Assembly (NCBI GenBank): GCA_017484095.1
Contig: JAFUTU010000005.1
Coordinates: forward strand, 1 to 49,645
DNA: 49,645 nucleotides
Origin: Ruminococcus sp.
Lineage (GTDB): Bacteria > Bacillota > Clostridia > Oscillospirales > Ruminococcaceae
Reading direction: 5' to 3'
Under the pieces are notes generated by a model, which worked only from the letters and a program-made list of their open reading frames with translations, was not told the origin of the DNA and did no database searches. The translations under genes and the position numbers were made by a program. Of the stretch, positions 37,232-44,811 are shown one piece after another; positions within the stretch are counted from its first letter, which is position 1, and each line of letters starts with the position of its first letter.

Positions 37232-38333
37232 CTTTTTTTAGAATTTGCATGGTTTCAGCACAATAATCATAAGCCGACAAAACATATTTCTCAAAAATGG
37301 AGTATTCAAAATCAATGATTGGAAAGGCTTCCTTCGTTATTTTCGTAGCTTCTTTCAAGGCTGCAATAATATCGGCTTTGGTCGGCAGTAATTCCCCAAT
37401 TCTATACAAGCAACTTTCCGAAGCTGTAAAATACTTCATCAGATCTCCGCTTTTATTGAATCTAGGCGTCTTTGTCGCTCCGAGGGCAAGGTTATAGTCA
37501 TAACACGGCGCAAGAGAAACGATCTTGCCGGTCTCGCTGTCTCTTAAAAAACCAGCGTTGACATTATGCCTGTCAACATTGAAAAGAAGAGCATCATAAA
37601 AACACATTCTGACATAGCTGTCGGTCAGACCTTCAACCTTCTGTTTTGCTTCTATGCTTTTCAGCTTTGACACTATATATTCATGATCTTCATTATCGTG
37701 AAAATAATTCAGAAAAGGTTCAAAGTCAAATCTGCAATTATCAGTGAAGTCTTTAGTGATAATGCACTCTTCTGTCAGTCCCAATTCAGATCGTGTTCTC
37801 TGAACTTTATAATCAGCGACAGGTACATTCATTTGCTTTAGGAAACAATATGAATAATACTCCGATATCAGCTCTGCCTGATTCTCACGCTTGAACATAT
37901 ACCAATTATCATTTATATATCTCCAAGCCTTTTCATAGCTTCCAAGAGTTCCAAGCTCAGTATAACCTTTTACAGTAATTTCCTTGTCTGCCGAACCACT
38001 GAACGCTATACGAGCAATGTCTTCATTATACTCTTTAAGAGAACAATAATCTAAATTCTCATTTTCTCTCTGTATCCACCAATTATCAGTAATAGAGATA
38101 CCGTGTCCGATATTTATTATTTCAGGAAGCTCAGAATCTGTTTTTAAGCGCAAAGCCTTGTAAAGCTGACGTGAATGAGAACGGTGTATATCAACACTTC
38201 TGCTTTTGAGCCAGAACTCTAAGTCCATACCTTCACAAAAGCAAGCAGGACATAGTTCAGAGATCATTATTTCAGAAATACTGTCATTGCTTGCTTTTGC
38301 AATGACTCTGTTCTTGTGCATAATCTTATACAT
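37224..38333 (-). CDS. HipA-like kinase-fold protein (copy B), tail lost by frameshift
   Basis: A 369-residue protein as read, with HipA-like features: FKRENQAELISEYYSYCFLK, DALLFNVDRHNVNAGFLRD (catalytic loop) and SLAPCYDYNLALG (metal-binding region). The N-terminus includes a Cys pair (ELCPACFCEG). It is distantly related to the 15849 protein, sharing mainly the loop. The frame closes right after an A7 run (ILKKGF stop); correcting one base adds a 33-residue tail shared with another element protein. The ATG at 38333 follows GGCGGTGAG. It has its own perfect promoter and no HipB-like partner. Function unknown; kinase activity is inference. Confidence 0.7.
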   Translation of the reverse strand: MYKIMHKNRVIAKASNDSISEIMISELCPACFCEGMDLEFWLKSRSVDIHRSHSRQLYKALRLKTDSELPEIINIGHGISITDNWWIQRENENLDYCSLKEYNEDIARIAFSGSADKEITVKGYTELGTLGSYEKAWRYINDNWYMFKRENQAELISEYYSYCFLKQMNVPVADYKVQRTRSELGLTEECIITKDFTDNCRFDFEPFLNYFHDNEDHEYIVSKLKSIEAKQKVEGLTDSYVRMCFYDALLFNVDRHNVNAGFLRDSETGKIVSLAPCYDYNLALGATKTPRFNKSGDLMKYFTASESCLYRIGELLPTKADIIAALKEATKITKEAFPIIDFEYSIFEKYVLSAYDYCAETMQILKKGF

Positions 38334-38372
38334 TAGTTCTCACCGCCTTTAATTATATTTTCTATTCTCCTA

Positions 38373-38401
38373 ATTATAATATAATCTCATTAGAATGTCA
38401 A
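38373..38401 (-). promoter_or_regulatory. Promoter of the HipA-like/topB block
   Basis: Minus strand TTGACA (38396-38401), 17 bp, TATAAT (38373-38378), about 40 bp before the start at 38333. It begins a new transcription unit inside the leftward transfer region. Confidence 0.85.
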
Positions 38402-38403
38402 GC

Positions 38404-38439
38404 AAAACAAGCGATCAAACAGAACTGCCGGACCGCTTG
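38404..38439 (-). terminator. Terminator after the VirB6-like gene
   Basis: CAAGCGATC (38408-38416) and GACCGCTTG (38431-38439) are complementary with one wobble; on the minus strand TTTT follows. The T-run is short, so some read-through is likely. Confidence 0.55.
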
Positions 38440-38460
38440 CGCTTTTGTATCAAGACATTT

Positions 38461-41454
38461 TTACTTCTTGTTGTTTCTCGGTTCTGTTTTTGCCGGAGAA
38501 ACAGGATTGTCAGACGTGTTGTTCGCAGGAGCCTGTTGTGCAGGCTGATGATTAACTGGAGCACTCTGCTGAACAGTATGATTAGCTGTTTGACCTCCGC
38601 TTACAGGAGCCTGCGGTGCAGGCTGATGATTAACAGGCGCACTTTGCTGAACAGTATGATTAGCTGTCTGACCTCCACTTACAGGAGCCTGCGGTGCAGG
38701 CTGACTATGCTGAGATACTGTAGCATGATGCTCTGGAGCACTAAACGTGCTAGGTGCCGGAGCGGAGCTTTGTTCTGATCTAAGCTGCTGCTCTGCATAA
38801 GTCGGTGCTGAACTTTCGGCTGCTCTTGTTTCCTGCGCCCAAGAAGCACTGTTGTTCTCTGCTGACCTCTGCTGATCTGCCCAAGTACCGCTAAACGCTG
38901 AACCACTGCTTGTTACGGTGCTATCTCCTGACGGAGTAGAAGCTGAAGTATTTGCTTGATTATCGTTATGGGCATTATTTTCTGCATCTTTTCCTTTTTC
39001 TCCTACTTCACCACGATTGCCTTGTATGCCTTGTAATCCGTCGTTTCCACGGTCGCCCTTATCGCCTTTATCGCCCTTTATGGGAACAGCATTACTGCCA
39101 CCGCCGATAAAAGCACCGCCCATTGTCGGAGCTGATGAATTAGTTGAAACATGACTTGTGCTGTTGCTTACACCGGATTCATTGTTTGCTCCCGATGCTT
39201 CACTACCACCGGAAGAGCCACTTGATGAATTATTTGTAATTTCACCGCCATTATTACTTTCAGATGAATTACCATTTCCACTATGTTCGTGGTTATCCGT
39301 ATGGTGCTGTGATGACGAAGAACCACCGCCAGAACCGCCAATAGGTGTTCCTGCAATACGTCCTGCTGTTTGTCCGGCGTGTGAACCTCTCTGTAAAGCG
39401 TTTCCTCTCCCGGTTGCTCCTGATACTCCGCCTGCGAAAGCACCACCAACAGCACCACCAAGAGCGTTTATTGTTGAACCAACATAACCTTGCCCGGTTG
39501 AACGAGAAGTTGAAAAGCCCGAAGCACCGCCAGAAACCATACCAGAAGCAGCTCCGCCGACAGCTCCTGCTGCTTTACCACCAACATTTTTCGCAGTTCT
39601 AACAGCATTTGAACCCATCTGAACCGCAGTTCTTACACCCATAACAGTTGCCATTCCGCTCTTGACACCTGCATCAATGCCTAATATTTTTGTCACCAAA
39701 TCAGGACCGTCAATGACGAATTTTGCGCCTGCTAGAATTAGAATTATTTTCACAAGAAAATTATTACCTATAGTGGAAGAATCTTGAATACCTCCAAGGA
39801 CCAAAATATATAATCTAAGCAGCAGATTTACTATTATAAAAATCAAGAATGTGTTTATTAAGTTTTGTATAGCAGCTTTTGCTTTCCCAGAAGAGTTCAT
39901 ATCACTTGCAACGATAATAGGAACAATGATCTGTGCAAAAAGTATATCATACAACAGACCCGCAAGCTTTAGAGCAGCGAAAAACAATGCTATAGCTAGA
40001 ATGAATAGCTCCAAAGCAGCCCAAAAGAAATCAAAGTCATATTTATAGACGTGTTCAATAGGGTTATTAAGTGTTTTAAGTCTTTGCCCTAAGCTTTCAA
40101 AATCCCCCATATCTTCAAAATCTTCATCAGTAACAACTTTTTTAATATAGTAACCGTCAACAATCTCTTCGGCGTTTTGATTAAGAACTTCTTCATTGTT
40201 TTTCATGTTTAAAAATGCCATGACAGACATTTCTCTATCATCAAGTTCTATATAAAAACTATCTAGTTTTTTCAAACCAGTTGATAAACTATATGAATTT
40301 GTAAGAAGGCTTCTAATTTGGTAAATATCAGAAGTATCTAAGCCAATACCATATTGAAGCAAATAATCATATACATAATCCGCAGCCCTTGTACAAATAT
40401 AATATTCATACGAAACGTGCCATTCTGGGGCTTCAGAAGTAAACAACCAACGATAGTATGAATCCGCAGTGTTTCTAATTTGCATACCATTTGGTAAAGT
40501 TATAGTAGGAGAAAATGATATCTTAGCATCATGACCGACTTCTTTTCCATCCCTCATTTCCATCCAATCATTATATAGTGCATTAACTCCACATAATTCA
40601 CGTCTTATTTCATAAGTCAATTCACTATAACTGTTTTGTACTTCAACGGGCGATGTTTCATAAGAATCAACATAGCACTCTAAAGTTTCGTGAGGTAACA
40701 CTGCGTTAATATCTGTGCTATAAAGAGTTGCTGGAGAATAGTAAACACTCACGGAACTATTCTCTGAACTTCCAAAAGGATTCCACGTTGATTTGGGACC
40801 TCTAACACTTATTCTTGTATTAGCTTGAATTGATTCCCAAATCAAATAAGTATAACGTGATAATGTCTTTTGTCCTAATGTCTCTCTATAATATACACCC
40901 TCTGAGTTAGCTTCTGCAACGTCACCTGTTGATTCCTTGACATAATCAACACCCTTGGTTCTTAGTTCAGAAAGTGCAGAAACCATAGCAGGAAGTGCCA
41001 TTATAAGAATAAGAGAGGTAATAATACCTCTTGCAAAATCAGTTAGTCTTGTTTTGTCAGCATTATAAATAAGCAAAACAGCTACAAATACAACAGCAAC
41101 AGAAGCTACAGCTGTTACTATTGGATATACTACAGAGTTTATATCAAACTGGTCTTGAATAAAAGTGTATAGATTTAAACCTGTAATAGTATCAACAGCA
41201 GATTCAAATAAATCTACTATACCTGAAAGACCGACTAACAATTTCCACATTCCCGCTCTGCCTAAGTCTTTATACCATGTTGCAATTTTAACTCTTCCAA
41301 AAACATCGGGGTTTGTTACATTTTTCAATTTACCAAACCCATTGGCATTCAATGCATAAGTTGTCACCGGCAGCATAACTGCAAAGAACATCATAACTAT
41401 AAAAAAAGCAAATATCATTTTACCTTTTTTAGTTTTCGCAAAATTCAACGACAT
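38461..41454 (-). CDS. VirB6/TrbL-like channel protein with collagen-like and repeat C-terminus
   Basis: A 997-residue membrane protein. The N-terminus is hydrophobic (MIFAFFIVMMFFAVMLPV). Further helices lie at about 110-165 (VAVVFVAVLLIYNA, LILIMALPAMVSAL), and the VirB6-like block is at about 470-600 (WAALELFILAIALFFAALKL, AQIIVPIIVASDMN, INTFLIFIIVNLLLRLYILV). The long C-terminus from about 620 is low complexity: Gly/Ala/Ser-rich, a collagen-like Gly-X-Y tract (GDKGDKGDRGNDG and onward, about 805-835) and 26-residue repeats containing GGQTANHTVQQSAPVNHQPA near the end. It ends PRNNKK. AAAGGA is 8 bp from the ATG. Confidence 0.85.
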   Translation of the reverse strand: MSLNFAKTKKGKMIFAFFIVMMFFAVMLPVTTYALNANGFGKLKNVTNPDVFGRVKIATWYKDLGRAGMWKLLVGLSGIVDLFESAVDTITGLNLYTFIQDQFDINSVVYPIVTAVASVAVVFVAVLLIYNADKTRLTDFARGIITSLILIMALPAMVSALSELRTKGVDYVKESTGDVAEANSEGVYYRETLGQKTLSRYTYLIWESIQANTRISVRGPKSTWNPFGSSENSSVSVYYSPATLYSTDINAVLPHETLECYVDSYETSPVEVQNSYSELTYEIRRELCGVNALYNDWMEMRDGKEVGHDAKISFSPTITLPNGMQIRNTADSYYRWLFTSEAPEWHVSYEYYICTRAADYVYDYLLQYGIGLDTSDIYQIRSLLTNSYSLSTGLKKLDSFYIELDDREMSVMAFLNMKNNEEVLNQNAEEIVDGYYIKKVVTDEDFEDMGDFESLGQRLKTLNNPIEHVYKYDFDFFWAALELFILAIALFFAALKLAGLLYDILFAQIIVPIIVASDMNSSGKAKAAIQNLINTFLIFIIVNLLLRLYILVLGGIQDSSTIGNNFLVKIILILAGAKFVIDGPDLVTKILGIDAGVKSGMATVMGVRTAVQMGSNAVRTAKNVGGKAAGAVGGAASGMVSGGASGFSTSRSTGQGYVGSTINALGGAVGGAFAGGVSGATGRGNALQRGSHAGQTAGRIAGTPIGGSGGGSSSSQHHTDNHEHSGNGNSSESNNGGEITNNSSSGSSGGSEASGANNESGVSNSTSHVSTNSSAPTMGGAFIGGGSNAVPIKGDKGDKGDRGNDGLQGIQGNRGEVGEKGKDAENNAHNDNQANTSASTPSGDSTVTSSGSAFSGTWADQQRSAENNSASWAQETRAAESSAPTYAEQQLRSEQSSAPAPSTFSAPEHHATVSQHSQPAPQAPVSGGQTANHTVQQSAPVNHQPAPQAPVSGGQTANHTVQQSAPVNHQPAQQAPANNTSDNPVSPAKTEPRNNKK
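38516..38710 (-). repeat. 78-bp tandem repeats in the VirB6-like gene
   Basis: Two full and one partial copy of a 78-bp (26-codon) unit, offset exactly 78 bp (for example CAGGCTGATGATTAAC at 38541 and 38619). They encode a Pro/Gln/Ala/His-rich motif. Near-identity between copies shows recent expansion. Confidence 0.85.
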
Positions 41455-41515
41455 ATTATCAATCCTTTCATAATCAAATTGTATGCACCGCTACGAGTTT
41501 GAAAATCAAGCCCAT

Positions 41516-41542
41516 AACGGCACATACAATGTATGTACCGCT
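41516..41542 (-). terminator. Palindromic hairpin between the small membrane protein and VirB6-like genes
   Basis: GGCACATACAATGTATGTACC is almost fully self-complementary, and a related sequence, GTATGCACCGC, lies 40 bp away. There is no T-run, so it more likely stabilises mRNA ends or separates expression levels than terminates. Confidence 0.35.
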
Positions 41543-41548
41543 AATCGC

Positions 41549-41953
41549 TTAGAAATAAAGAGCTGCGTTAGCGCCTGTTGCACTTGCAAGCTCAGAAATT
41601 ATTGCCGGACCAAAACCGATTACAGCAATTCCGGCGCAAATTCCAATTGCAACGCCTTTGCTCTTGCTGATCGCACCATTACCGCCACCGATAAGCATGA
41701 TACCGAGAACAAGAACAGCTACACCACCGATAGCCATACCAATCGTTTTGACTGTACCGCTTAACCCTTCGATCCACTGTACAAGTCCTCCGGTATCTGC
41801 CTGCTCCATAACGGTCTGCTGTCCCGACTGCTTTGCGGCTTTCTCGGTGATTACACCATCAGCCGAAGCTGAGAACACGGTTGCGGTCATCATTACGATT
41901 GCAGAAATCACCGTAAAGATGAACCAACGGATTGCTTTTGTTGACTTTTTCAT
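41549..41953 (-). CDS. VirB2/TrbC-like small membrane protein (pilin candidate)
   Basis: A 134-residue protein with a signal peptide (1-31, ending ...TVFSASA), a short linker and two membrane helices (KTIGMAIGGVAVLVLGIMLI, about 68-90, and GVAIGICAGIAVIGFGPAII, about 98-120) separated by a basic GNGAISKSKG loop. This is the layout of VirB2/TrbC pilins and their Gram-positive counterparts. AAGGAGG precedes the ATG. It sits immediately upstream of the VirB6-like gene, as in other clostridial elements. Confidence 0.78.
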   Translation of the reverse strand: MKKSTKAIRWFIFTVISAIVMMTATVFSASADGVITEKAAKQSGQQTVMEQADTGGLVQWIEGLSGTVKTIGMAIGGVAVLVLGIMLIGGGNGAISKSKGVAIGICAGIAVIGFGPAIISELASATGANAALYF

Positions 41954-41976
41954 TGGAAATTCCTCCTTGAATTTGT

Positions 41977-43074
41977 TCAGCGTTTCCGCTGAGTTGTGTT
42001 GTTTATTGTAACAGCGGTATCACTGTTATCAACCGTTCCATAGATCTGTTGCCTTGCTTTTAGCTCTGCAACGTAGTTTTGCAGAGCTTCGTTGTAATCT
42101 TTACCGCCTTTAACACGATGAACATGAATGTCATATGTATCGCCATATTTAGCTATAATACTTTCGCAAGCGTTCATTCCTGCATCGTCGTTATCAAGGC
42201 AAAGCTCAAGCTTTGAAATGTGAGGGTGGCGTTTTAGGTAGCTTTCAAGAGCCACATCTGAACAGCCTGATAACGACAATCTGTTTTGTCGTTTCCACAC
42301 ATTAACATCAGCTTTGCGCCCCTCAACCTTTGCTCTGTTATTCTCAGAGATCTGAACCATTGTTGCATGAGATAACAGATCGACAGGAGCTTCAAAAACA
42401 TACAGCCTGTCCTTTTCGCTTTGCTCGTTAAGGTCGGATAGATTAAAACTGTATTTCTTATCACTTCCTGATACATTCCGAGGACGATAACTCTTAAAAG
42501 TGTTTGTAGACTTGCTTTCAGCGAACCGCATAACATGATCCTCGTCATATCCGGCAAAAACAGCATTGCTATATTGATTATCCTGATAAATCAAATCATA
42601 CTTTACACAGTAGTTGACTATATGCAGATCTATGCACCTTGTCTGACTAAGATAAGCCTTGACCCTATCGGCATTTTCAGCCTTTTCGGGTGGAGAAAGC
42701 ACTTTCTGTTCTTTTTCAGAACCATTGGACACAGCGGAAGTCACTTTAGTAAACGCCGTCGCTTCGTTTCGATTATTACCGATGATTATCGTACAAGCTT
42801 CTGTAAATGACATTCCTTCAATCTTTTCGAGCCAGTCGTACACACTAAGACCTAATTCGTTTTGGCTATTCCAACACCACCTATGCCGATCCCCTTGAAT
42901 AACAAGACTATCATGCTGATTGCATACATATACGTTCCCAACACGCTTAAAATCAAATCCTTTTGTACGACCGAGAAATTCGATCATATCAGTGTCACGA
43001 CCCTCGTCTATTTCAGCTTTTGAATACCTGATATATTTTCGCCCGGTACCTATATAGGAAGGTCTTTCATTCAT
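41977..43074 (-). CDS. Toprim/DUF3991 primase-like protein
   Basis: A 365-residue protein. The N-terminal region (about 25-105: MIEFLGRTKGFDFKRVGNVY, WCWNSQNELGLSVYDWLEKI) resembles DUF3991 and an incomplete zinc-finger-like fold. The C-terminal Toprim domain (about 225-345) shows LYVFEAPVDLLSH with the catalytic Glu and KLELCLDNDDAGMNA with the D-x-D of the metal site. Such proteins act as primases or DNA-processing factors of conjugative elements. The C-terminus ends TTQRKR. GGAGG lies 9 bp before the ATG. Confidence 0.82.
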   Translation of the reverse strand: MNERPSYIGTGRKYIRYSKAEIDEGRDTDMIEFLGRTKGFDFKRVGNVYVCNQHDSLVIQGDRHRWCWNSQNELGLSVYDWLEKIEGMSFTEACTIIIGNNRNEATAFTKVTSAVSNGSEKEQKVLSPPEKAENADRVKAYLSQTRCIDLHIVNYCVKYDLIYQDNQYSNAVFAGYDEDHVMRFAESKSTNTFKSYRPRNVSGSDKKYSFNLSDLNEQSEKDRLYVFEAPVDLLSHATMVQISENNRAKVEGRKADVNVWKRQNRLSLSGCSDVALESYLKRHPHISKLELCLDNDDAGMNACESIIAKYGDTYDIHVHRVKGGKDYNEALQNYVAELKARQQIYGTVDNSDTAVTINNTTQRKR

Positions 43075-43088
43075 TTCAAATCACCTCC

Positions 43089-43583
43089 TTACTTACCGCT
43101 CTTAGCCAGTTCACGCTTCTGAGCATACTGTCTGAGCTTGAACCGGTGATATGCTCGATATGAACTAGACTTATTTACTTTAGAAATGTGAGCGATGTAA
43201 TCTTTTTTGCATCGAATGGCATATTCGATCTGATGTAAAGATTGAAGCCCTGTGAGAGCATAGCCCTTAAAGCATTTATCTTCTGATATACTTGCATAGA
43301 TCCTGTTGCAAACCTGTTCGGCGTATTCCCTGTCGCAGTTAGTGATTATGTATTCAGCAAGATAAAGACCCGAAAGTGTGTTATCCTGCATGGAGCTTAT
43401 AAAACCTGTAGTATCATCTACCACCTCCAAGACCCGGCAGGAATACCCCATACGGTTTTGAGCAAAGGTTTTAATCACTTTAGGATCGTTTGTACCGAGA
43501 TAACTTGAAAAGGTTTGCTCGGTGAAATTGCAAATCTTAGTCAGCCTGTTAGGAAAGGTCAGCTTAAGCTTGTACACTTTCAT
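43089..43583 (-). CDS. Hypothetical element protein, 164 aa
   Basis: An unrecognised 164-residue basic protein (MKVYKLKLTFPNRLTKICNF ... YIAHISKVNKSSSYRAYHRF), with an N-terminal beta-strand and mostly helical remainder. GGAGGTG lies 7 bp before the ATG at 43583; the frame extends further upstream only through a palindrome copy. It precedes the Toprim gene by 14 bp. Confidence 0.6.
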   Translation of the reverse strand: MKVYKLKLTFPNRLTKICNFTEQTFSSYLGTNDPKVIKTFAQNRMGYSCRVLEVVDDTTGFISSMQDNTLSGLYLAEYIITNCDREYAEQVCNRIYASISEDKCFKGYALTGLQSLHQIEYAIRCKKDYIAHISKVNKSSSYRAYHRFKLRQYAQKRELAKSGK

Positions 43584-43600
43584 ACATTCACCTCCCTTAT

Positions 43601-43618
43601 TTTTGTCGTGCGACAAAA
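43601..43618 (-). repeat. Stop-linked palindrome (no hairpin)
   Basis: TTTTGTCGTGCGACAAAA directly adjoins the stop codon (43619-43621) of the upstream gene and lies 18 bp before the next start. The short gap explains the missing hairpin. Confidence 0.85.
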
Positions 43619-44662
43619 TCAACGTTTGATTTTCTTGCTCTGCTCTGTCAGATCAAGAGAAGCATTAGAATCAGACATGAAATCATCAATGACATTATCT
43701 GTTCGTGCTATAGACTCCTGCATATCGCTCACAGTCAATTGTATGGCTTCGTCTATATCTTCGTAAGAACGCAGATGATCGTTGTTAAGAAAGGTCTGAT
43801 AAATCTCATCAAGAGGATTATTTGACGATAAAAGAGTTTTGTGTTGTTCTTCTGTCAAGTCCAACTGAGTATTTTCAATATAAGCAGCAATTTCATTCTT
43901 TGTCACAATCTCGTAAGCACTGTCGTAAACGATCTTTCCTGAGTAAGTTTTCATTTCTTCCTCAAAATCAAAATGATTACGTTTAATTACATCTGACAGA
44001 CTGAAATTTTCATTGTTACTCTGAAAATACACATAAGCAATACCGGGTGGTAAATCAGTCAAAGCTGACAGTTTGAGGTTATCTGTTGCAACGTAATGAC
44101 GAACAACAAGACCATTATATTTGTGCATAAAATCATTTACGGCATCAGCCCTGTTTTCGTAGTTCTCTGCGGTTATCCCTCCTGCATATTGCCCACGAAC
44201 ATCAACAGACGAATTAAGCACAAGCTTATCGTTCCAATCTTTCGGGATTGTAAACCGCATTGTCTCAACCCGACTAATACTATCGTTCTCACCACCTTTT
44301 TCAATGTCGGCAAGGAGCGTTATTTCTTTATTGAAAACATTAAAAGCGAAGCATCTTTCAATGTCTCCGCCTTCAAGTTTCATATTAAATTCGCTAGGGT
44401 CCACCTTATGAATAGCTCTCGCTTCTTTGTTTTTCAGTTCGTTACTTTCTGTTTCAGACTGTTCAATGACTTTGCAATTCCGAAAAGCATCACGAAGCAT
44501 TTCAGCTGTTTCTAATTCATATTGACCACAGACACCTATTGTATCAGAAGCAAGATCACATTTGATGTCAGCAATTACTCTTCCAAAAAAGTCCTGAAAG
44601 CGATCATTTATATCAGAATCAAAGTTCGCACTTGTTGTTTCGATTGTAAAAGTGGTTTTCAT
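43619..44662 (-). CDS. Hypothetical element protein with shared tail, 347 aa
   Basis: An unrecognised 347-residue acidic protein. The first half is mixed alpha/beta (GDIERCFAFNVFNKEITLLA, ISRVETMRFTIPKDWNDKLV). Near residue 280 is a module LDLTEEQHKTLLSSNNPLDE that resembles MNLTEDQHYEFEDKYTTYLG in the 31321-33522 protein. It ends DSNASLDLTEQSKKIKR, one of the shared tails, with the stop touching a palindrome. AGGAGG is 6 bp before the ATG. It probably belongs to the polyvalent or transfer-associated protein class. Confidence 0.65.
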   Translation of the reverse strand: MKTTFTIETTSANFDSDINDRFQDFFGRVIADIKCDLASDTIGVCGQYELETAEMLRDAFRNCKVIEQSETESNELKNKEARAIHKVDPSEFNMKLEGGDIERCFAFNVFNKEITLLADIEKGGENDSISRVETMRFTIPKDWNDKLVLNSSVDVRGQYAGGITAENYENRADAVNDFMHKYNGLVVRHYVATDNLKLSALTDLPPGIAYVYFQSNNENFSLSDVIKRNHFDFEEEMKTYSGKIVYDSAYEIVTKNEIAAYIENTQLDLTEEQHKTLLSSNNPLDEIYQTFLNNDHLRSYEDIDEAIQLTVSDMQESIARTDNVIDDFMSDSNASLDLTEQSKKIKR

Positions 44663-44680
44663 GTTACACCTCCTAAATTA

Positions 44681-44694
44681 TTGTCGTGCGACAA
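44681..44694 (-). repeat. Palindrome downstream of the orphan tail
   Basis: TTGTCGTGCGACAA, 2 bp from the TAA of the 24-codon tail frame and 11-16 bp upstream of the next gene's ribosome site. Confidence 0.85.
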
Positions 44695-44696
44695 AT

Positions 44697-44771
44697 TTAT
44701 CTTTTCAGATTATCACTTTCGGTAAGGTCGAGCGGTTCATTATCTGAAATTTGAAAAGTAAAGGCAGCCAT
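44697..44771 (-). CDS. 24-codon orphan tail peptide or gene remnant
   Basis: A short frame beginning with ATG in the loop of a hairpin and ending DNEPLDLTESDNLKR then TAA and a palindrome. It closely matches the end of the upstream methylase/helicase (DDEPLDTVNRDKNNKR) and of the downstream 347-aa protein. A weak AAAGG precedes it. It is either a duplicated tail left over after cassette exchange or a real micropeptide; remnant is more likely. Confidence 0.5.
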   Translation of the reverse strand: MAAFTFQISDNEPLDLTESDNLKR

Positions 44772-44811
44772 TAAGACTGCCTTTTTAAATCAGTTTTGTC
44801 GTGCGACAAAA
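44757..44811 (-). repeat. Stop-linked palindrome with GGCAG hairpin (cassette 4)
   Basis: TTTTGTCGTGCGACAAAA (44794-44811) directly adjoins the methylase/helicase stop at 44812. On the minus strand AAAAAGGCAG/CTGCCTTT with loop TCTTAATGG follows (about 44758-44787), homologous to the hairpins at 33556, 34939 and 37073. Confidence 0.85.

Noticed and set aside
39158..39602. Plus-strand Pro/Leu-rich frames opposite the VirB6-like gene
   Set aside because: They arise from the Gly/Ser-rich repeat codons on the other strand; no start signals.
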